Shown: positions 11,401 through 36,100, counted from the first letter of the stretch. The stretch is DNA of 64,000 nt from Littorina saxatilis (GCF_037325665.1 NC_090245.1:105707309-105771308), one strand, 5' to 3'. The notes: generated by a model from the sequence alone, not told the origin. Made by a program: numbers and translations.

Positions 11401-14400
11401 CTCCAATGAGAAATTCATGTGGGGTGACATGGTGATTGGTGTATGGAAATGGCGCATTTTTAACTGAGCGGAGGATATCGCCCGGGTTACTCAGAAGGGT
11501 AACATGGTTATTCTGTCCACTTGCTGGTACAACAGCATTATCAAGTATCTGGGAGAAGTATAATGGAACACACACACACACACCCTCTTAAGCCTCCCCC
11601 CTGCAGGTTGCCCCTGTGGTTTTTGTCATGTAGCTGTTGCTATCATATCTTTGGTATGTAAAACGATGTTACTGTTACTATACTGAGAGCACTGGCATAA
11701 GTTATGAACAATTCTCACTTTTTGTTTTACTGAAGCTGAATTTCAGCCACTTTAAGTTTTAAGTATGCTATTTTTCTTTTTGCAGGTACTGATGCTCAAA
11801 AGGCACTAGTGATGGGAGGTGAACTAGCTATGTGGGGAGAATATGTTGATGACACCAATGTGCTGTCTCGACTCTGGTGAGTGCATGCTTTTGTCTTTGT
11901 ATCAGGAATGATTAGCTGTAAAAATGAACAAAAATCTGTATAATTTTTTTTTTGTATCCATTGACAAAACATAAGCCTTTCACATAAACCAGTTGCAAAC
12001 AAGCAAACAATTAAACCGCACACAAAAAGCTGTGCAGCCGAGGGTGGTTGTGTTGGTGGTGTCTTTTACTTGACCTTCCTTGTCTTATCATTTGCCAGCA
12101 TGTTGAGTGTCATGACGCTGCTAAGGGAGGGTGGGGCAACCAGGTGTGAGGGGGGGTAAGACTTTGGAAGCACAGGCGATGTTGTTTCATTCCTCAGCCT
12201 CCCGGGGTGAACATGCGTGCGGACTGATAAAGAGTCAGTTTCACTGTCAATTCTATCTTTGCTACATTCCCTCAGGCCTCGTGCATCTGCAGTAGCTGAA
12301 CGTCTGTGGAGTCCACAAGACGTCAACTATCCCTTGGTGGCCGAGCCCAGACTGATTGAGCAGCGATGTCGCATGATCAGGTTAGTCAGCTGAACATTAG
12401 TATGTGAACTAAAGACAGAAATAGTTTTAATGTTGCTTTGTTTTTTAGATTATAAATCCCACAGCAGATTGTGGAGCTATGAGGGAACATTCGTGAAGAA
12501 AGCAAAACAAACTTTTGGAAAAAAAGAACAGAAATTGTCATAAACATGTTTGTTCATTTTGTTGTGTATTTGGTGAATCGACCTGTATCATGTGTGTGTG
12601 TGTGTGTGAAAGGTACCGTCCTTCTCATGTAACCCATCATGGTTCCCACCACAGGTCTGTCAAGGGTTTTACATGGAATAGAGCATGCATCCTTCCACGT
12701 GAACACATCAATCAATCAATCAATATGAGGCTTATATCGCGCGTATTCCGTGGGTACAGTTCTAAGCGCAGGGATTTTTTTTGATTTTTGATTTTATTTT
12801 ATGCAATTTATATCGTGCACATATTCAAGGCGCAGGGATTTATTTATGCCGTGTCAGATGGAATTTTTTTACACACTACATCACGCATTCACATCGGCCA
12901 GCAGATCCCAGCCATTTCGGCGCATATCCTACTTTTCACGGCCTATTATTCCAAGTCACACGGGTATTTTGGTGGACATTTTTATCTATGCCTATACAAT
13001 TTTGCCAGGAAAGACCCTTTTGTCAATCGTGGGATCTTTAACGTGCACACCCCAATGTAGTGTACACGAAGGGACCTCGGTTTTTCGTCTCATCCGAAAG
13101 ACTAGCACTTGAACCCACCACCAAGGTTAGGAAAGGGAGGAGAAAATTGCTAACGTCCTGACCCAGGGTCGAACTTGCAACCTCTCGCTTCCGAGCGCAA
13201 GTGCGTTACCACCCGGCCACCACTCGGCCACCACTCGGCCACCCAGTCCTATTTGAAAAACTCAACAGCCTGGCTGTTTTCTGTGCAGAGTGGGAATTTG
13301 TTGTTGAAATTACTTTGTAACTGACACCAGTATCACATGCAAAATGACTTCAGCAAATAATTTCCATCCCTCACAGCATGCAGCTGGGCTTTCGATTTCT
13401 GGTATGTTTTCAAGTGGAAGGAAGCTCCCATTCCATGTAAAAGCTTGGACACATCTGTGAACTGTGATCGTTGTCATGATGATTAATAATAATAATAATG
13501 CAAACTTTTATAGCGCTATTCTAGAAAAATGTCTACTCTTAGCGCTTTACAATACATACATCGACCAAGCATACTATACACGCACAGGCAAAGAAACTGA
13601 CCAAACATAACCAACAAACTATACATGCACAGGCAAAGAAAACGACCAAACATACAATACACGCACAGGCAAAGATAACGACCAAACATAAGCAAACATA
13701 CTATGACCAAACTTAACCAACATACTATACGCGCGCAGACAAAGAGAACAATCAGCACATGTAATAATTACTGACAACTAATAATGCAGGCATACAGTGA
13801 CAGTCCAATACACAGCCAAAGCACAAGAACCACAGTAGGCTTCTATATAAAAACGTGTCAACAGTACTATTTACACACACACAAACAGTGCTGACACAAA
13901 GAGCAGAAAATATATATACACGTTATTTTAGGCACTAGGTAGGGGGTGAGGTGGGGCGGGATGGGGTGGGTGGGGAGATGCTGGAGGGAAGAAGGAAGCT
14001 CCCATTCCATGTAAAAGCTTGGACACGTCTGTGAACTGTGATCGTTGTCATAATGATTCACGTGAGAAGGAAGCTCCCATTCCATGTAAAAGCTTGGACA
14101 CGTCTGTGAACTGTGATCGTTGTCATAATGATTCACGTGAGAAGGAAGCTCCCATTCCATATAAAAGCTTGGACACATCTGTGAACTGTGATCGTTGTCA
14201 TAATGATTCACGTGAGAAGGAAGCTCCCATTCCATATAAAAGCTTGGACACATCTGTGAACTGTGATCGTTGTCATGATGATTCACGTGAGAAGGAAGCT
14301 CCCATTCCATGTAAAAGCTTGGACACGTCTGTGATCTGTGATCGTTGTCATGATGATTCACGTGAGAAGGAAGCTCCCATTCCATGTAAAAGCTTGGACA

Positions 14401-15221
14401 CGTCTGTGAACTGTGATCGTTGTCATGATGATTCACGTGAGAAGGAAGCTCCCATTCCATGTAAAAGCTTGGACACGTCTGTGAACTGTGATCGTTGTCA
14501 TAATGATTCACGTGAGAAAGAAGCTCCCATTCCATGTAAAAGTTTGGACACATCTGTGAACTGTGATCGTTGTCATAATGATTCACGTGAGAAGGAAGCT
14601 CCCATTCCATATAAAAGCTTGGACACATCTGTGAACTGTGATCGTTGTCATAATGATTCACGTGAGAAGGAAGCTCCCATTCCATATAAAAGCTTGGACA
14701 CATCTGTGAACTGTGATCATTGTCATAATGATTCAAGTGGAAGGAAGCTCTGATTCCATGTAAAAGCTTGGACACATCTGTGATCTGTGATCGTTGTCAT
14801 GATGATTCACGTGAGAAGGAAGCTCCCATTCCATGTAAAAGCTTGGACACGTCTGTGAACTGTGATCGTTGTCATGATGATTCACGTGAGAAGGAAGCTC
14901 CCATTCCATGTAAAAGCTTGGACACGTCTGTGAACTGTGATCGTTGTCATGATGATTCACGTGAGAAGGAAGCTCCCATTCCATGTAAAAGCTTGGACAC
15001 GTCTGTGATCTGTGATCGTTGTCATGATGATTCACGTGAGAAAGAATGTATGTTTTAAACAAAAATCTCTGCCGGTTAGGATTTAGTTCTTTAATTTATT
15101 CCTATGAATATTTCTAGTTCTTTACCAATTGTTCTTGTTTGTGTTCTTTTCCAGACGTGGAATCCCAGCAGAGCCTGTCACAGGACCAGGAACCTGCCCT
15201 GTGGAATATCGTGAACCCTAA
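1349..15221 (+). CDS. Beta-hexosaminidase, 13 exons (tandem copy 1)
   Basis: Lysosomal or secreted GH20 enzyme releasing terminal N-acetylhexosamine from glycoconjugates. CDS exons: 1349-1626, 2601-2710, 4639-4751, 6046-6156, 7175-7276, 7700-7808, 8150-8354, 9188-9274, 9663-9735, 11003-11174, 11786-11876, 12276-12380, 15155-15221. All have GT-AG borders and the phases join into one 540-aa frame. The start at 1349 gives a signal peptide ([20 protein letters not shown]); a longer in-frame start exists at 1304. Visible family motifs: VPWPMPM near the N-terminus, [11 protein letters not shown] (exon 4, substrate Arg), HWHIVDD (exon 5), GHTQSWG (exon 7), GGDEV (exon 7; catalytic Asp336-Glu337), IWQEV (exon 9), VEVWK and CWYLN (exon 10), WGEYVDDTN (exon 11). 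Length and motif order match HEXA/HEXB. Whether it is alpha-like or beta-like cannot be settled; exon 10 reads Asn-Tyr at the human alpha 423/424 pair. Confidence 0.95.
2826..4045 (+). mobile_element. 5'-truncated non-LTR retrotransposon (CR1/Jockey group LINE)
   Basis: An open frame from about 2834 to 3811 encodes the second half of a LINE reverse transcriptase: [14 protein letters not shown], then the FADD catalytic box, and the usual C-terminal region ending in a PVWNSLP motif. The endonuclease and first half of the RT are absent, as expected from 5' truncation on insertion. The 3' end has short repeats of GAAATTCT (about 4017-4040), a tail type seen in CR1/L2-like LINEs. It sits in sense in intron 2 of the first hexosaminidase. 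The remaining frame is uninterrupted, so insertion is fairly recent. Clade call is from motifs only. Confidence 0.85.
4489..4610. repeat. Half copy of a foldback element
   Basis: The stretch around AAAAGCAAGAGTATTCAC and CCCATACAAACC matches the right arm of the complete foldback element at 25863-26045. Only one arm is present here. Its end (4598-4610) also carries a GGTTCCACTGTA pogo-type terminus. Confidence 0.5.
4755..5045. mobile_element. PIF/Harbinger-like foldback MITE, copy 1
   Basis: Long inverted arms run from GGCAAAAA, GTGTGGTTATGGTAAC inward and are mirrored by GTTACCGTAACCACAC and TTTTTAGGCC at the right. TAA flanks both ends, which fits the TWA target duplication of PIF/Harbinger. 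The left end lies at the 5' splice site of exon 3 of the first hexosaminidase (donor GTAAGG). Non-coding. Confidence 0.65.
5150..5640. repeat. Diverged large inverted repeat (foldback)
   Basis: The left arm (about 5160-5240: GAATCGGCAACATTGTTGCC and onward) pairs imperfectly with the right arm (about 5500-5600: GCTGATTCTGCG side read in reverse). Both arms are themselves made of loose repeats of the type GCAAAATGGGCA. Probably an old foldback MITE in intron 3. Confidence 0.45.
5748..5998. mobile_element. PIF/Harbinger-like foldback MITE, copy 2
   Basis: Arms GTCTGTTTACGGTA at left and TTACCGTAAACAGAC at right, then TTTTGGCCTAA. The interior has CCCGACCGACCCTAT and its mirror, shared with copies at 18536 and 35001. 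It lies just upstream of the exon 4 acceptor of the first hexosaminidase. Confidence 0.7.
6406..6823 (+). mobile_element. SINE family B, full length, with 13-bp target duplication
   Basis: Flanked by AACAATGAAAGCA at 6393-6405 and 6824-6836. The head starts GCGGGTTAGG and the 3' tail is GTCGCGATATAACC ... GACGTTAAACACC followed by AAATAAAG(AAAG)n. Other full copies: 44009-44384 and 44802-45223; 5'-truncated copies: 8617-8701 and 25235-25294. Lies in intron 4 of the first hexosaminidase. Confidence 0.85.
8387..8530 (-). mobile_element. SINE family A fragment with CTT tract
   Basis: A (TTC)n tract that starts just past the exon 7 donor is followed by the 3' portion of SINE family A in reverse (GTTCATGGGCTAAAACTCCC, GTATGATCGTTTTTAATCCG, TTTAGGCAGCC). 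The tRNA-like head is absent. Confidence 0.65.
8617..8701 (+). mobile_element. SINE family B, 5'-truncated
   Basis: Only the 3' tail (GTCGCGATATAACCTTCGTG ... AAATAAAGAAAG). Target duplication TGACGTCACTG at 8606-8616 and 8702-8712. Confidence 0.8.
9839..10029. mobile_element. pogo-type MITE with CAGTGGAACC termini
   Basis: Termini CAGTGGAACC and GGTTCCACTG, flanked by TA on both sides. The interior has oligo-C and TTTTAAGACC blocks. Relatives: 40009-40176 (complete), 53392-57559 (split by other elements), 30018-30170 (left half). Intron 9 of the first hexosaminidase. Confidence 0.75.
10231..10990 (+). repeat. Tandem repeat (~147 bp) made from the exon 10 acceptor region
   Basis: Four good copies start near 10231, 10378, 10525 and 10665, and a weaker fifth from about 10840. 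Each has TGAGCTTGTTCACC, CTGTACTGAGTATAG, GCGAGACGAGATACC and a run of TATTG. The end of the array merges with the real acceptor: GATACAG then GTGAGACCGGACAC of exon 10. The unit therefore looks like an amplified intron-end plus exon-start segment, giving a row of acceptor-like AGs. Confidence 0.7.
11165..11408 (+). repeat. Tandem duplication (~120 bp) of the exon 10 donor region
   Basis: The segment AAATTCAATG with the donor GTTTGT and the next ~110 intron bases occurs at about 11168-11288 and again at about 11289-11408. The second copy is a decoy exon end with the same donor. Confidence 0.75.
11426..11560 (+). pseudogene. Dead alternative exon 10 of the first hexosaminidase
   Basis: Conceptual reading gives [12 protein letters not shown], a TGA stop (11465-11467), [20 protein letters not shown] and KYLGE. 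This aligns with the second alternative exon of the downstream paralogue ([12 protein letters not shown] ... VVLSACWYL at 28611-28791), not with the adjacent functional exon 10. It lacks clear splice borders and has a stop, so it is a decayed relic of an ancestral duplicated exon. Confidence 0.7.
12709..13243 (-). mobile_element. tRNA-headed SINE (family D), reverse orientation
   Basis: On the minus strand the head reads TGGCCGGGTGGTAACGC (A-box-like) and GGTTGCAAGTTCGACCC (B-box-like). The other end is an (ATTG)n tail, seen here as ATCAATCAATCAAT. About 530 bp. Intron 12 of the first hexosaminidase. Confidence 0.65.
13407..15048. repeat. 75-bp minisatellite, about 15 units, split by an insertion
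   Basis: The unit runs GAAGGAAGCTCCCATTCC ... AAAAGCTTGGACAC ... GTGATCGTTGTCAT. One unit lies at about 13407-13482, then an insertion (13483-13985), then about 14 units to 15048. Because 75 is divisible by three, long open frames exist on both strands (14019-14753 and 14768-15058 plus; 13867-14775 and 14733-15062 minus). The plus reading repeats [19 protein letters not shown] and the minus reading [18 protein letters not shown] regard these frames as arithmetic by-products. Intron 12 of the first hexosaminidase. Confidence 0.85.
13483..13985 (-). mobile_element. Repeat with AAT tract inserted in the minisatellite
   Basis: Begins with (AAT)n and GCAAACTTTTATAGCGCT, then AGCGCTTTACAATACATAC, and contains about four loose ~50-bp repeats of ACGCACAGGCAAAG / GACCAAACATAA (13570-13745). 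It interrupts the 75-bp array. Likely a SINE-like or MITE insertion; family not recognised. Confidence 0.45.
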
Positions 15222-16109
15222 CCAGTGGCTGAGGAATTCACCATCTTTTTTACATTTAGTCAAGTTTTGACCAAATGTTTTAACATAGAGGGGGAATCGA
15301 GACAAGGGTCGTGGTGTATGTGTGTGTGTCTGTCTGTCTGTCTGTGCGTGTGTGTGTGTAGAGCGATTCAGACCAAACTACTGGACCGATCTTTATGAAA
15401 TTTGACATGAGAGTTCCTGGGAATGATATCCCCGGACGTTTTTTTCATTTTTTCGATAAATACTTTTGATGACGTCATATCCGGCTTTTTGTAAAAGTTG
15501 AGGCGGCACTGTCACACCCTCATTTTTCAATCAAATTCCTGGCTTTGTTTTTTTCTTTTTTTTATGTCAAGAACCTTTAAATGTTCATGTCCATATAAAC
15601 ATAACATGTGTACCCTGTGAACCAGAGCACTTCTCACTTAAAGAGGGGTTCAGCCTTTTTAATGTGAATGTTGAATATCTGAGGTAACTCAGATGCGAAA
15701 GAACTGTTGGAGAACGGTTTTAGTTCTGTTATAGGTACCTATACTATTTTTGGTGACATGTTTCAAAGGTCTATGGGATTTTACTCCAGCATAATTATAT
15801 ATACTATCACCATCCACACCTGATTTGGACTTGCTGCAAGCCTTTTTTCTTTTTCTTTTTTTTCTTTCAAGTAACCATTGTGGAGATTTTTTTTCAAAAT
15901 TCAATGGATATGATTATGCTTTACTAATGAAACTCAACTGAGGTGATAGTCTTTTGCCCAGACCATCATATTCAAATGACAAGAAGTCGTTTGTAGCTCA
16001 GCAGACCACATTCAGCAAGCTAGGCTTTGTTGTATATGTATTTGTCCAGCTTCATTCCTTGCTTGCCAATTTCCATAAACTTTGAATAAAGCAGTTAATG
16101 CATATATGA

Positions 16110-16110
<1 letters not shown>
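15222..16110 (+). other. 3'UTR of the first hexosaminidase, partly made of a dispersed repeat
   Basis: After the stop at 15219-15221 the sequence runs to an AATAAA at 16085-16090. Bases 15249-15560 are a fragment of the dispersed element complete at 40268-41500 (TTACATTTAGTCAAGTTTTG ... TTCCTGGGAATGATATCCCC). A GT microsatellite starts at 16111. Confidence 0.55.
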
Positions 16111-16140
<30 letters not shown>

Positions 16141-16870
16141 CTGTGTGTGTGTGTGTGGGGGGTCTGTCTATTCATTAAGATGACACTTATAGTTGGTGAG
16201 ACATGAAGAAAAAAGATAAACACAGGGGGGATCAAACAGTAACAGGTTAATTGCAATGACAGTATGCAGAAATTGCTGATGCAGGAACAAAACATACACA
16301 AGAAAAGATAACAGAGAAAGTCAAAACAGCAAAAATGAAAGAAGAAAAACAAAACATCAATTCTGATTCATTCTTTAGAAGCTGTACTTACACTGGACCA
16401 TTTTGACACGTTTGTCATAGGACAAAACGCTGATAATTCATGAGACTGATAGACCCGGCTTATCACACATTTCGATATGATTGATATAAACAATAGCACA
16501 CTTTGTTTTTTCTTAACAGTGTCCTTGTGTCCCTAATCAACTGTCACTTTTGCTATGACAGTGATACCTGTGACTTCACTGATCAATGTGAGGCCCCTGC
16601 GATGAGAGGCCACCTCTTAAGAAACGGGACACTTTCTGTTGTCCCCTTGTCCCTTATCATGACCTAAATTTATGATTACCTGTAATAACAGGCCACCTGC
16701 AATGTAGGGTCCTTTTGGCTTTTGGACACATTCTTCAGGTGTCCTATCATCGTGGCAGGTACCACTTGACCTTGACATATATCATACAAACCTTTCCATG
16801 GCCTTCTTCTCTCACTAACAAAAGATACAGAAGCGCACACTGACGATCTTTTGTTTGTACCGGTGGCCCA
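16111..16870. other. Spacer between the two hexosaminidase genes
   Basis: Holds a (GT)n tract (16111-16157) and otherwise unique sequence with no coding frame. No CACGTG box is seen in the ~200 bp before the start of the downstream gene, unlike the upstream copy. Confidence 0.6.
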
Positions 16871-17016
16871 TTATTCCAAACACAGTCTAGAGACATAGTG
16901 CTTGCTGCCGCGAGAGTCGAGAAACTTTTCCCTCTTTATCTTTGCTGGGCTGGCCGCAAAACCCCTCCGCGCGAAGGTGTTTCCAGACACATCGTACGTA
17001 GGGTGATCAACGCAAA

Positions 17017-30881
<13,865 letters not shown>

Positions 30882-31184
30882 CTCAAGTTTTGCCATTCTT
30901 CACGTTATTTTATTTTTTTTACAAAAAGCAGTTTAACATCTTATTCGTTCTTTGCTGTGTGCAATTCTTGACATTTTGAATCATGTGAAATTCTTTTCAA
31001 TGCTTGAAGTTAGCCTTCATGCAGAGAGCTGGAAGATAATGTTATAGATGGTGTGCCAATAGTGGGCAATACAGCTATGGATTTTATTTTTTTTTTACCA
31101 GGAAGGACAGATGACATTTTATGTTTGGATTTGACAAGAAAATATTGGATAAAATTAAACAGCTATGCAAACAAAAGAAAACAA

Positions 31185-31231
<47 letters not shown>

Positions 31232-31236
31232 CGTGC

Positions 31237-31272
<36 letters not shown>

Positions 31273-31800
31273 GGAACGGAGAGAGAGAGACTGAGAGAGC
31301 GAGAGACCAAACAAAGTGGAGCCCAGAGAGACAGAAGCAAAGCGCAGAGAGAGACACTGAGTACGGGCTATGCTTGGCAAGTCTTTCTCTGGTTTATTTT
31401 GTATGGTCCATTTTACACTCAAAATGTGATATTCAAAATTGTACGTTACACTATGAATTGTTGAGTTTTCTACTTTCAATACATGATCATTGCATGACTC
31501 AAGAGAATTCTCATTTCTCCATCAGTATATATGTCAAATTTATGTCAGAATGTGCTAAATATATATTTTTTTTAAACAACAACAAACAAATGTTCTTTGC
31601 CAAAGAATGTTACATCTGATTTCTTCTTTGTCTTATATCGTTTGGTCATAATTGAACAGGGAGCCTATTCACACATTATACTGACACTGCTTGGTCGGTC
31701 CGATAATAATTAACATTTCCTCTGACTAATTTAGATCACATGTCAATCATGCAGTTTACAGTAGTGTGTTAAATAAATTAAATTAACGATCCATATATAC
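30882..31800 (+). other. Probable 3'UTR and flank of hexosaminidase copy 2
   Basis: Includes a (GT)n and GAGA tract at 31185-31300. Candidate AATAAA signals occur at 31772-31777. The true end of the transcript cannot be fixed from sequence. No other gene is seen here. Confidence 0.35.
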
Positions 31801-31889
31801 ACTGACACAAACCGCCTAGCACATGTATCAGCATATATCAGTGTGATGAGCTGTAACGGTATGAACTTGACGGTTATAGCCGGTGTGCT

Positions 31890-32325
31890 GAATTCAGATT
31901 ACTCCCGACTTCAGATTTCTCAGCTTTGTTGATCTTGTATAAACTCCACAAGCCGGAATGATCCACGTCTGCTCCACACTGAAAAGTTCCCCTCCCTTCC
32001 ATAGTACTGATGGTCGAGCTTAGGCACTGACCTTACATTGATGGGGTCAAATTCCTTCAACCAGATTATTTTTATTTAAACGTGACTTAGAAATGTGCTT
32101 CGTCCTAAAATCCTCCCCTTCTCATTCATTGATTCAAGGGACATAACCACTCGGTGCGCGTTTTCGAAGAAATCAAATTTTGGGTGAAATCTATTCAATT
32201 TCACCACCAATTTCTGTCCTTGCAAGAAACTGACTGACATGCTTTTCTCCCTTAAATAAGCAGGGGCGGATTCAGGGGGGGGGGGGGGGGGGGTCCGGGG
32301 TTTCCGCCCCCCCCTCCCCCCTAGC

Positions 32326-32356
<31 letters not shown>

Positions 32357-32625
32357 AAAATCAAATTAAAATAAAGAATAACTGAAGGCTCAGATTGCCC
32401 CAGATTGTTCCATTTTCCTTGATTTTTGTCAAAATTGTCCGGGGGACATACCCCTGGACCCCCCTAGGAGGTTTGAACGCTTCACGCCCTCAACTAATCG
32501 CTTCGCGTCATCGAATTGTCCCTAAAAAAAAAAAAATTGGACCCCCCCCCCTAAAAATGATGTGATCCGCCCCTGTCGGGTATATGAATCAGAAACTGAT
32601 CTGAAGTCGGGAGTAAACTGAATTC
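31890..32625. mobile_element. Foldback element with a second element inside
   Basis: Ends AATTCAGATTACTCCCGACT and its mirror AGTCGGGAGTAAACTGAATT. It encloses 32261-32575, an element with CAGGGGCGGA / TCCGCCCCTG termini, oligo-G/C and a TA repeat. Confidence 0.6.
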
Positions 32626-33018
32626 GTCACAAGTTATTGTCCTAACTGATGAACTTGAGGAACTTTGCAGACGGCCCGGAAGAACCCTGGCAGTTTGTTC
32701 TAACTAAAGCGACATTTTGATGAAAAGAAATACATTGCAGTTTTGATGTGAAATTAAATTCGTTGACCCGCGGTAAGTTTGGCAAAAGGGCGTGCTTTTT
32801 CGCCTTTAATGAGGCGTTCATATTATCATCGTTTTTTTAACATTTTTTATTTTTATTTTATTTTTTTAAAGTCTTATGACTGTCCCATGAGTATTTCGTC
32901 TTGTCTTATTTAGTTGTAAAGGAAGTCCATTTCCTTCTCCAATTTTTTATCAATGACACAAGTTTTTGTTTCACATTTTCACATCGAAGATAGAATCCAA
33001 TCCACCTTTTTTTTGTTT

Positions 33019-33045
33019 TGGCGGAACTTCCTTTTCCGGTCCTCT
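33019..33045. promoter_or_regulatory. ETS-type sites in the COX5A promoter
   Basis: GGCGGAACTTCCTTTTCCGG contains paired GGAA cores on the minus strand about 70-85 bp before the COX5A start codon. GABP/NRF-2 binding to such pairs drives many cytochrome oxidase subunit genes in mammals. The motif is visible; use here is inferred. Confidence 0.4.
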
Positions 33046-33107
33046 GTACTTCGATTGTGTTGTGACGGTCAACAGCAAGGACGTAGGGGTCAATAAAAGA
33101 AAGAATC

Positions 33108-36100
33108 ATGTTTCGAATTGTCCAAAGAGCGTCCGTGGTGGTGCACAGTGTTGCAAAACAGAGCCTTCAGCGGCCTGCTGCTGGTATGTAGTTTTTTGAC
33201 GGCGTTTTGAATGTATTTACAAGGCGAAAGCCGGTGCATGTCAGAATGTCCGCCATGATGTTCGGTTACAATCGTCACGTCGTCTGCAAATGAACACACC
33301 AGTGTAGATTTGCGAGTTGCGACACACGACTATTGTTTGATTTTGATACAGCTGATGTTGTCCTAGGCCGTAGATTTGAACAACTCGCCCAATTAGTTCC
33401 TGGTTATTTCCTAACACTAGTATTAGTAGTAACAGTTTGCCCCTTTTCAAGTTGGCTAACCTTTCAAGTTTACACTAACCTCCAGGAATCTTGAATATCA
33501 CTGGTACCAGTGGGCGGGGATGTAGCTCAGTCGGTAGCGCGCTGGATTTGTATCCAGTTGGCCGCTGTCAGCGTGAGTTCGTCCCCACGTTCGGCGAGAG
33601 ATTTATTTCTCAGAGTCAACTTTGTGTGCACCGTGTGTACTCGCAAGCACAAGACCAAGTGCGCACGAAAAAGATCCTGTAAAGTGTAATCCATGTCAGA
33701 GTTCGGTGGGTTATAGAAACACGAAAATACCCAGCATGCTTTCTCCGAAAGCGGCGTATGGCTGCCTAAATGGCGGGGTAAAAACGGTCATACACGTAAA
33801 AGCCGTGGGAGTTTCAGCCCATGAACGAACAAACAAACTGGTAGTAATGTAACTAGAGGATTGTGAAGATTTAAATCAGAGAACTTACATTTAGATCAAA
33901 TTTCTGCATGTACAAAAGACTGATCTCAACTGATTTGTAATCTGATAATGTTGATACTAATCCTGTCATCCTCCTAGAAAACCGGCACGGTTGGCCTAGT
34001 GGTAAGGCGTCCGCCCCGTGATCGGTAGGTCGTGGGTTCGAACCCTAGCCGGGTCATACCTAAGACTTTAAAATTGGCAATCTAGTGGCTGCTCCGCCTG
34101 GCGTCTGGCATTATGGGGTTAGTGCTAGGACTGGTTGGTCCGGTGTCAGAATAATGTGACTGGGTGAGACATGAAACCTGTGCTGCGACTTCTGTCTTGT
34201 GTGTGGCGCACGTTATATGTCAAAGCAGCACCGCCCTGATATGGCCCTTTGTGGTCGGCTGGGCGTTAAGCAAACAAACAAACAAAATCCTCCTAGAACA
34301 TTGGTCTTAGAAGGAAGTTGGGTACATACGCGTTGTCCCAGACTCAGAGGACATTTGATGAGTAATTGGACTGAATTCTAAAAATTGGTATTGGTCCAAA
34401 TGTACCACAGTGAACCCCCCCACACTCACACACATTTGTTTTGTCAGAAGACCTCCTTCACATCATTGATCAAAATGATCATTCCACAGGGATGCATAAA
34501 GTTAAACACACTCGTACTCGCCCCTAGCGAGCAGAACATCTTGCTTGACAATTAAAAATCGCAAGTAACTACCCTGTCAAGTGGGCGAAAAATGTGTCAA
34601 CTTTCTGGAGTATTGGTTTCCAGTTTTCAACTGAACAGTTGTTTGGTTATAGATAAACAAAAGTATGTCGGTGACTGAAGAACAACGCTGGCTAGCAAGA
34701 CACTCTCCTGTCTCCGTGAAAGTAAAACCGGTTCTTCCTAATTTCAGCAACAACAATAACCTAATCTTTGTGAGGACCTGACTTTTAACATTCCTGATGG
34801 TGATTTACACGAAATTAAAGATGACTGCAATAAAATTCAATGTGATCGTGAGCACTATATATATGCAAACACAAGACACTAAATCAGAAGACAACTGAAC
34901 AAGCCAGCGTATCCCTTTAGTGACAGAGAATTTAGGTCATGCACTGATAAAGGATTGTACTGTGTAGGTCTTGATTGTGTGAGAGAAGAGAATGAATAGG
35001 CAAACAAAAAAAGTAGTCTGTTTACGGTAACCCGACCGACCCTATTTTTTTCGCGCGACCCAAGACTTTTTTGGCATTTGGGGGAGAGAAAAAAAAAGGG
35101 TTTTTGGGAAAAGAAAAAAAAAATCCCGACCTACCGACCCTATTTTTTGGGCCTATGTTACCGTAAACAGACCTCTTTTTTTTTGCCTTACTGATGGCTG
35201 TGATGCCGGTTGCCAAATGTGATCATGTTACGTACAGGTGGGTTTTTTTCCAACAAGCTTACATTAATATAAGAACTGATTCCACACTGACGTCCCCCAT
35301 CTTTTTGTTTATTTTAACCCCAAGATCTTCAACCAAAGTGGCATACATAAGTTTCAGTCAACGAAAAAGTAGACAAAGAAATATATGCATAAAGTTCTGA
35401 TAACCAGCTGTTCATCACTTAGTGCAATTAAGATCATATCAGTTTAATATTTATAGTTTTAGTCCCTCTTTGGGTTTAATACATGTTTGAATTCAACCTA
35501 TTGTATGGCTATCTTTAAAGCAAGACCTAAAAAATGAGTTGCATTCACTGCTGGCCATGTTTTGATGTATGTCGATTAAAAACCAGATTCATACTTTTTT
35601 CCAGCAGCTGTGGTGAGCTTGCGTGGAAAACATGGTGTGCAGGAGTCAGATGAAGCTTTTGACGCCAGATACGAGAACTTCTTCGCTCGCCCAGATATTG
35701 ATGGCTGGGAAATCAGAAAAGCAATGAATGACCTCCAGGTATTTGTCTAATTAAATTTTCTTAGTAGCAGATATATATGTATTGACTATTGTAGTAGACG
35801 TTTCATCTTAACTTGAGTTGTTGTCTTGTCCTCGCCAAATATTACAATAGATTTACTTTAAATTGCATATATATACAGGGGTGAGTTTTGGCGCTCGCCC
35901 GCTCGCCCCCGGCGACTTCAAATCGCGTCGGCGGGTTTGAAATTCCTCTAAAATCGCCCGCCTGGCGAGTTCAAATTTCGCTGAAGCACAAAGTTGTTAG
36001 GCAACGTAGTCAAATCGGAATGGCCCGCGCGGGCGATCTCAAAATCTGTCACTTCTCTACTGCCCACTCATCCCCCCCCCCTTCCCCCACTTTCAGAAGG

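Noticed and set aside
13985-15048. CRISPR-like array or a repeat-protein gene
   Set aside because: Units are contiguous with no spacers, in a eukaryotic intron; the open frames follow from a 75-bp period.
33515-33590. tRNA gene with TAGCTCAGTCGGTAG and GAGTTCGTCCCC
   Set aside because: It is the head of a SINE: the body continues as in other copies and the acceptor arm does not pair.
33985-34060. tRNA gene with GGTTCGAACCC
   Set aside because: Inside a complete SINE with target duplications; an internal promoter only.
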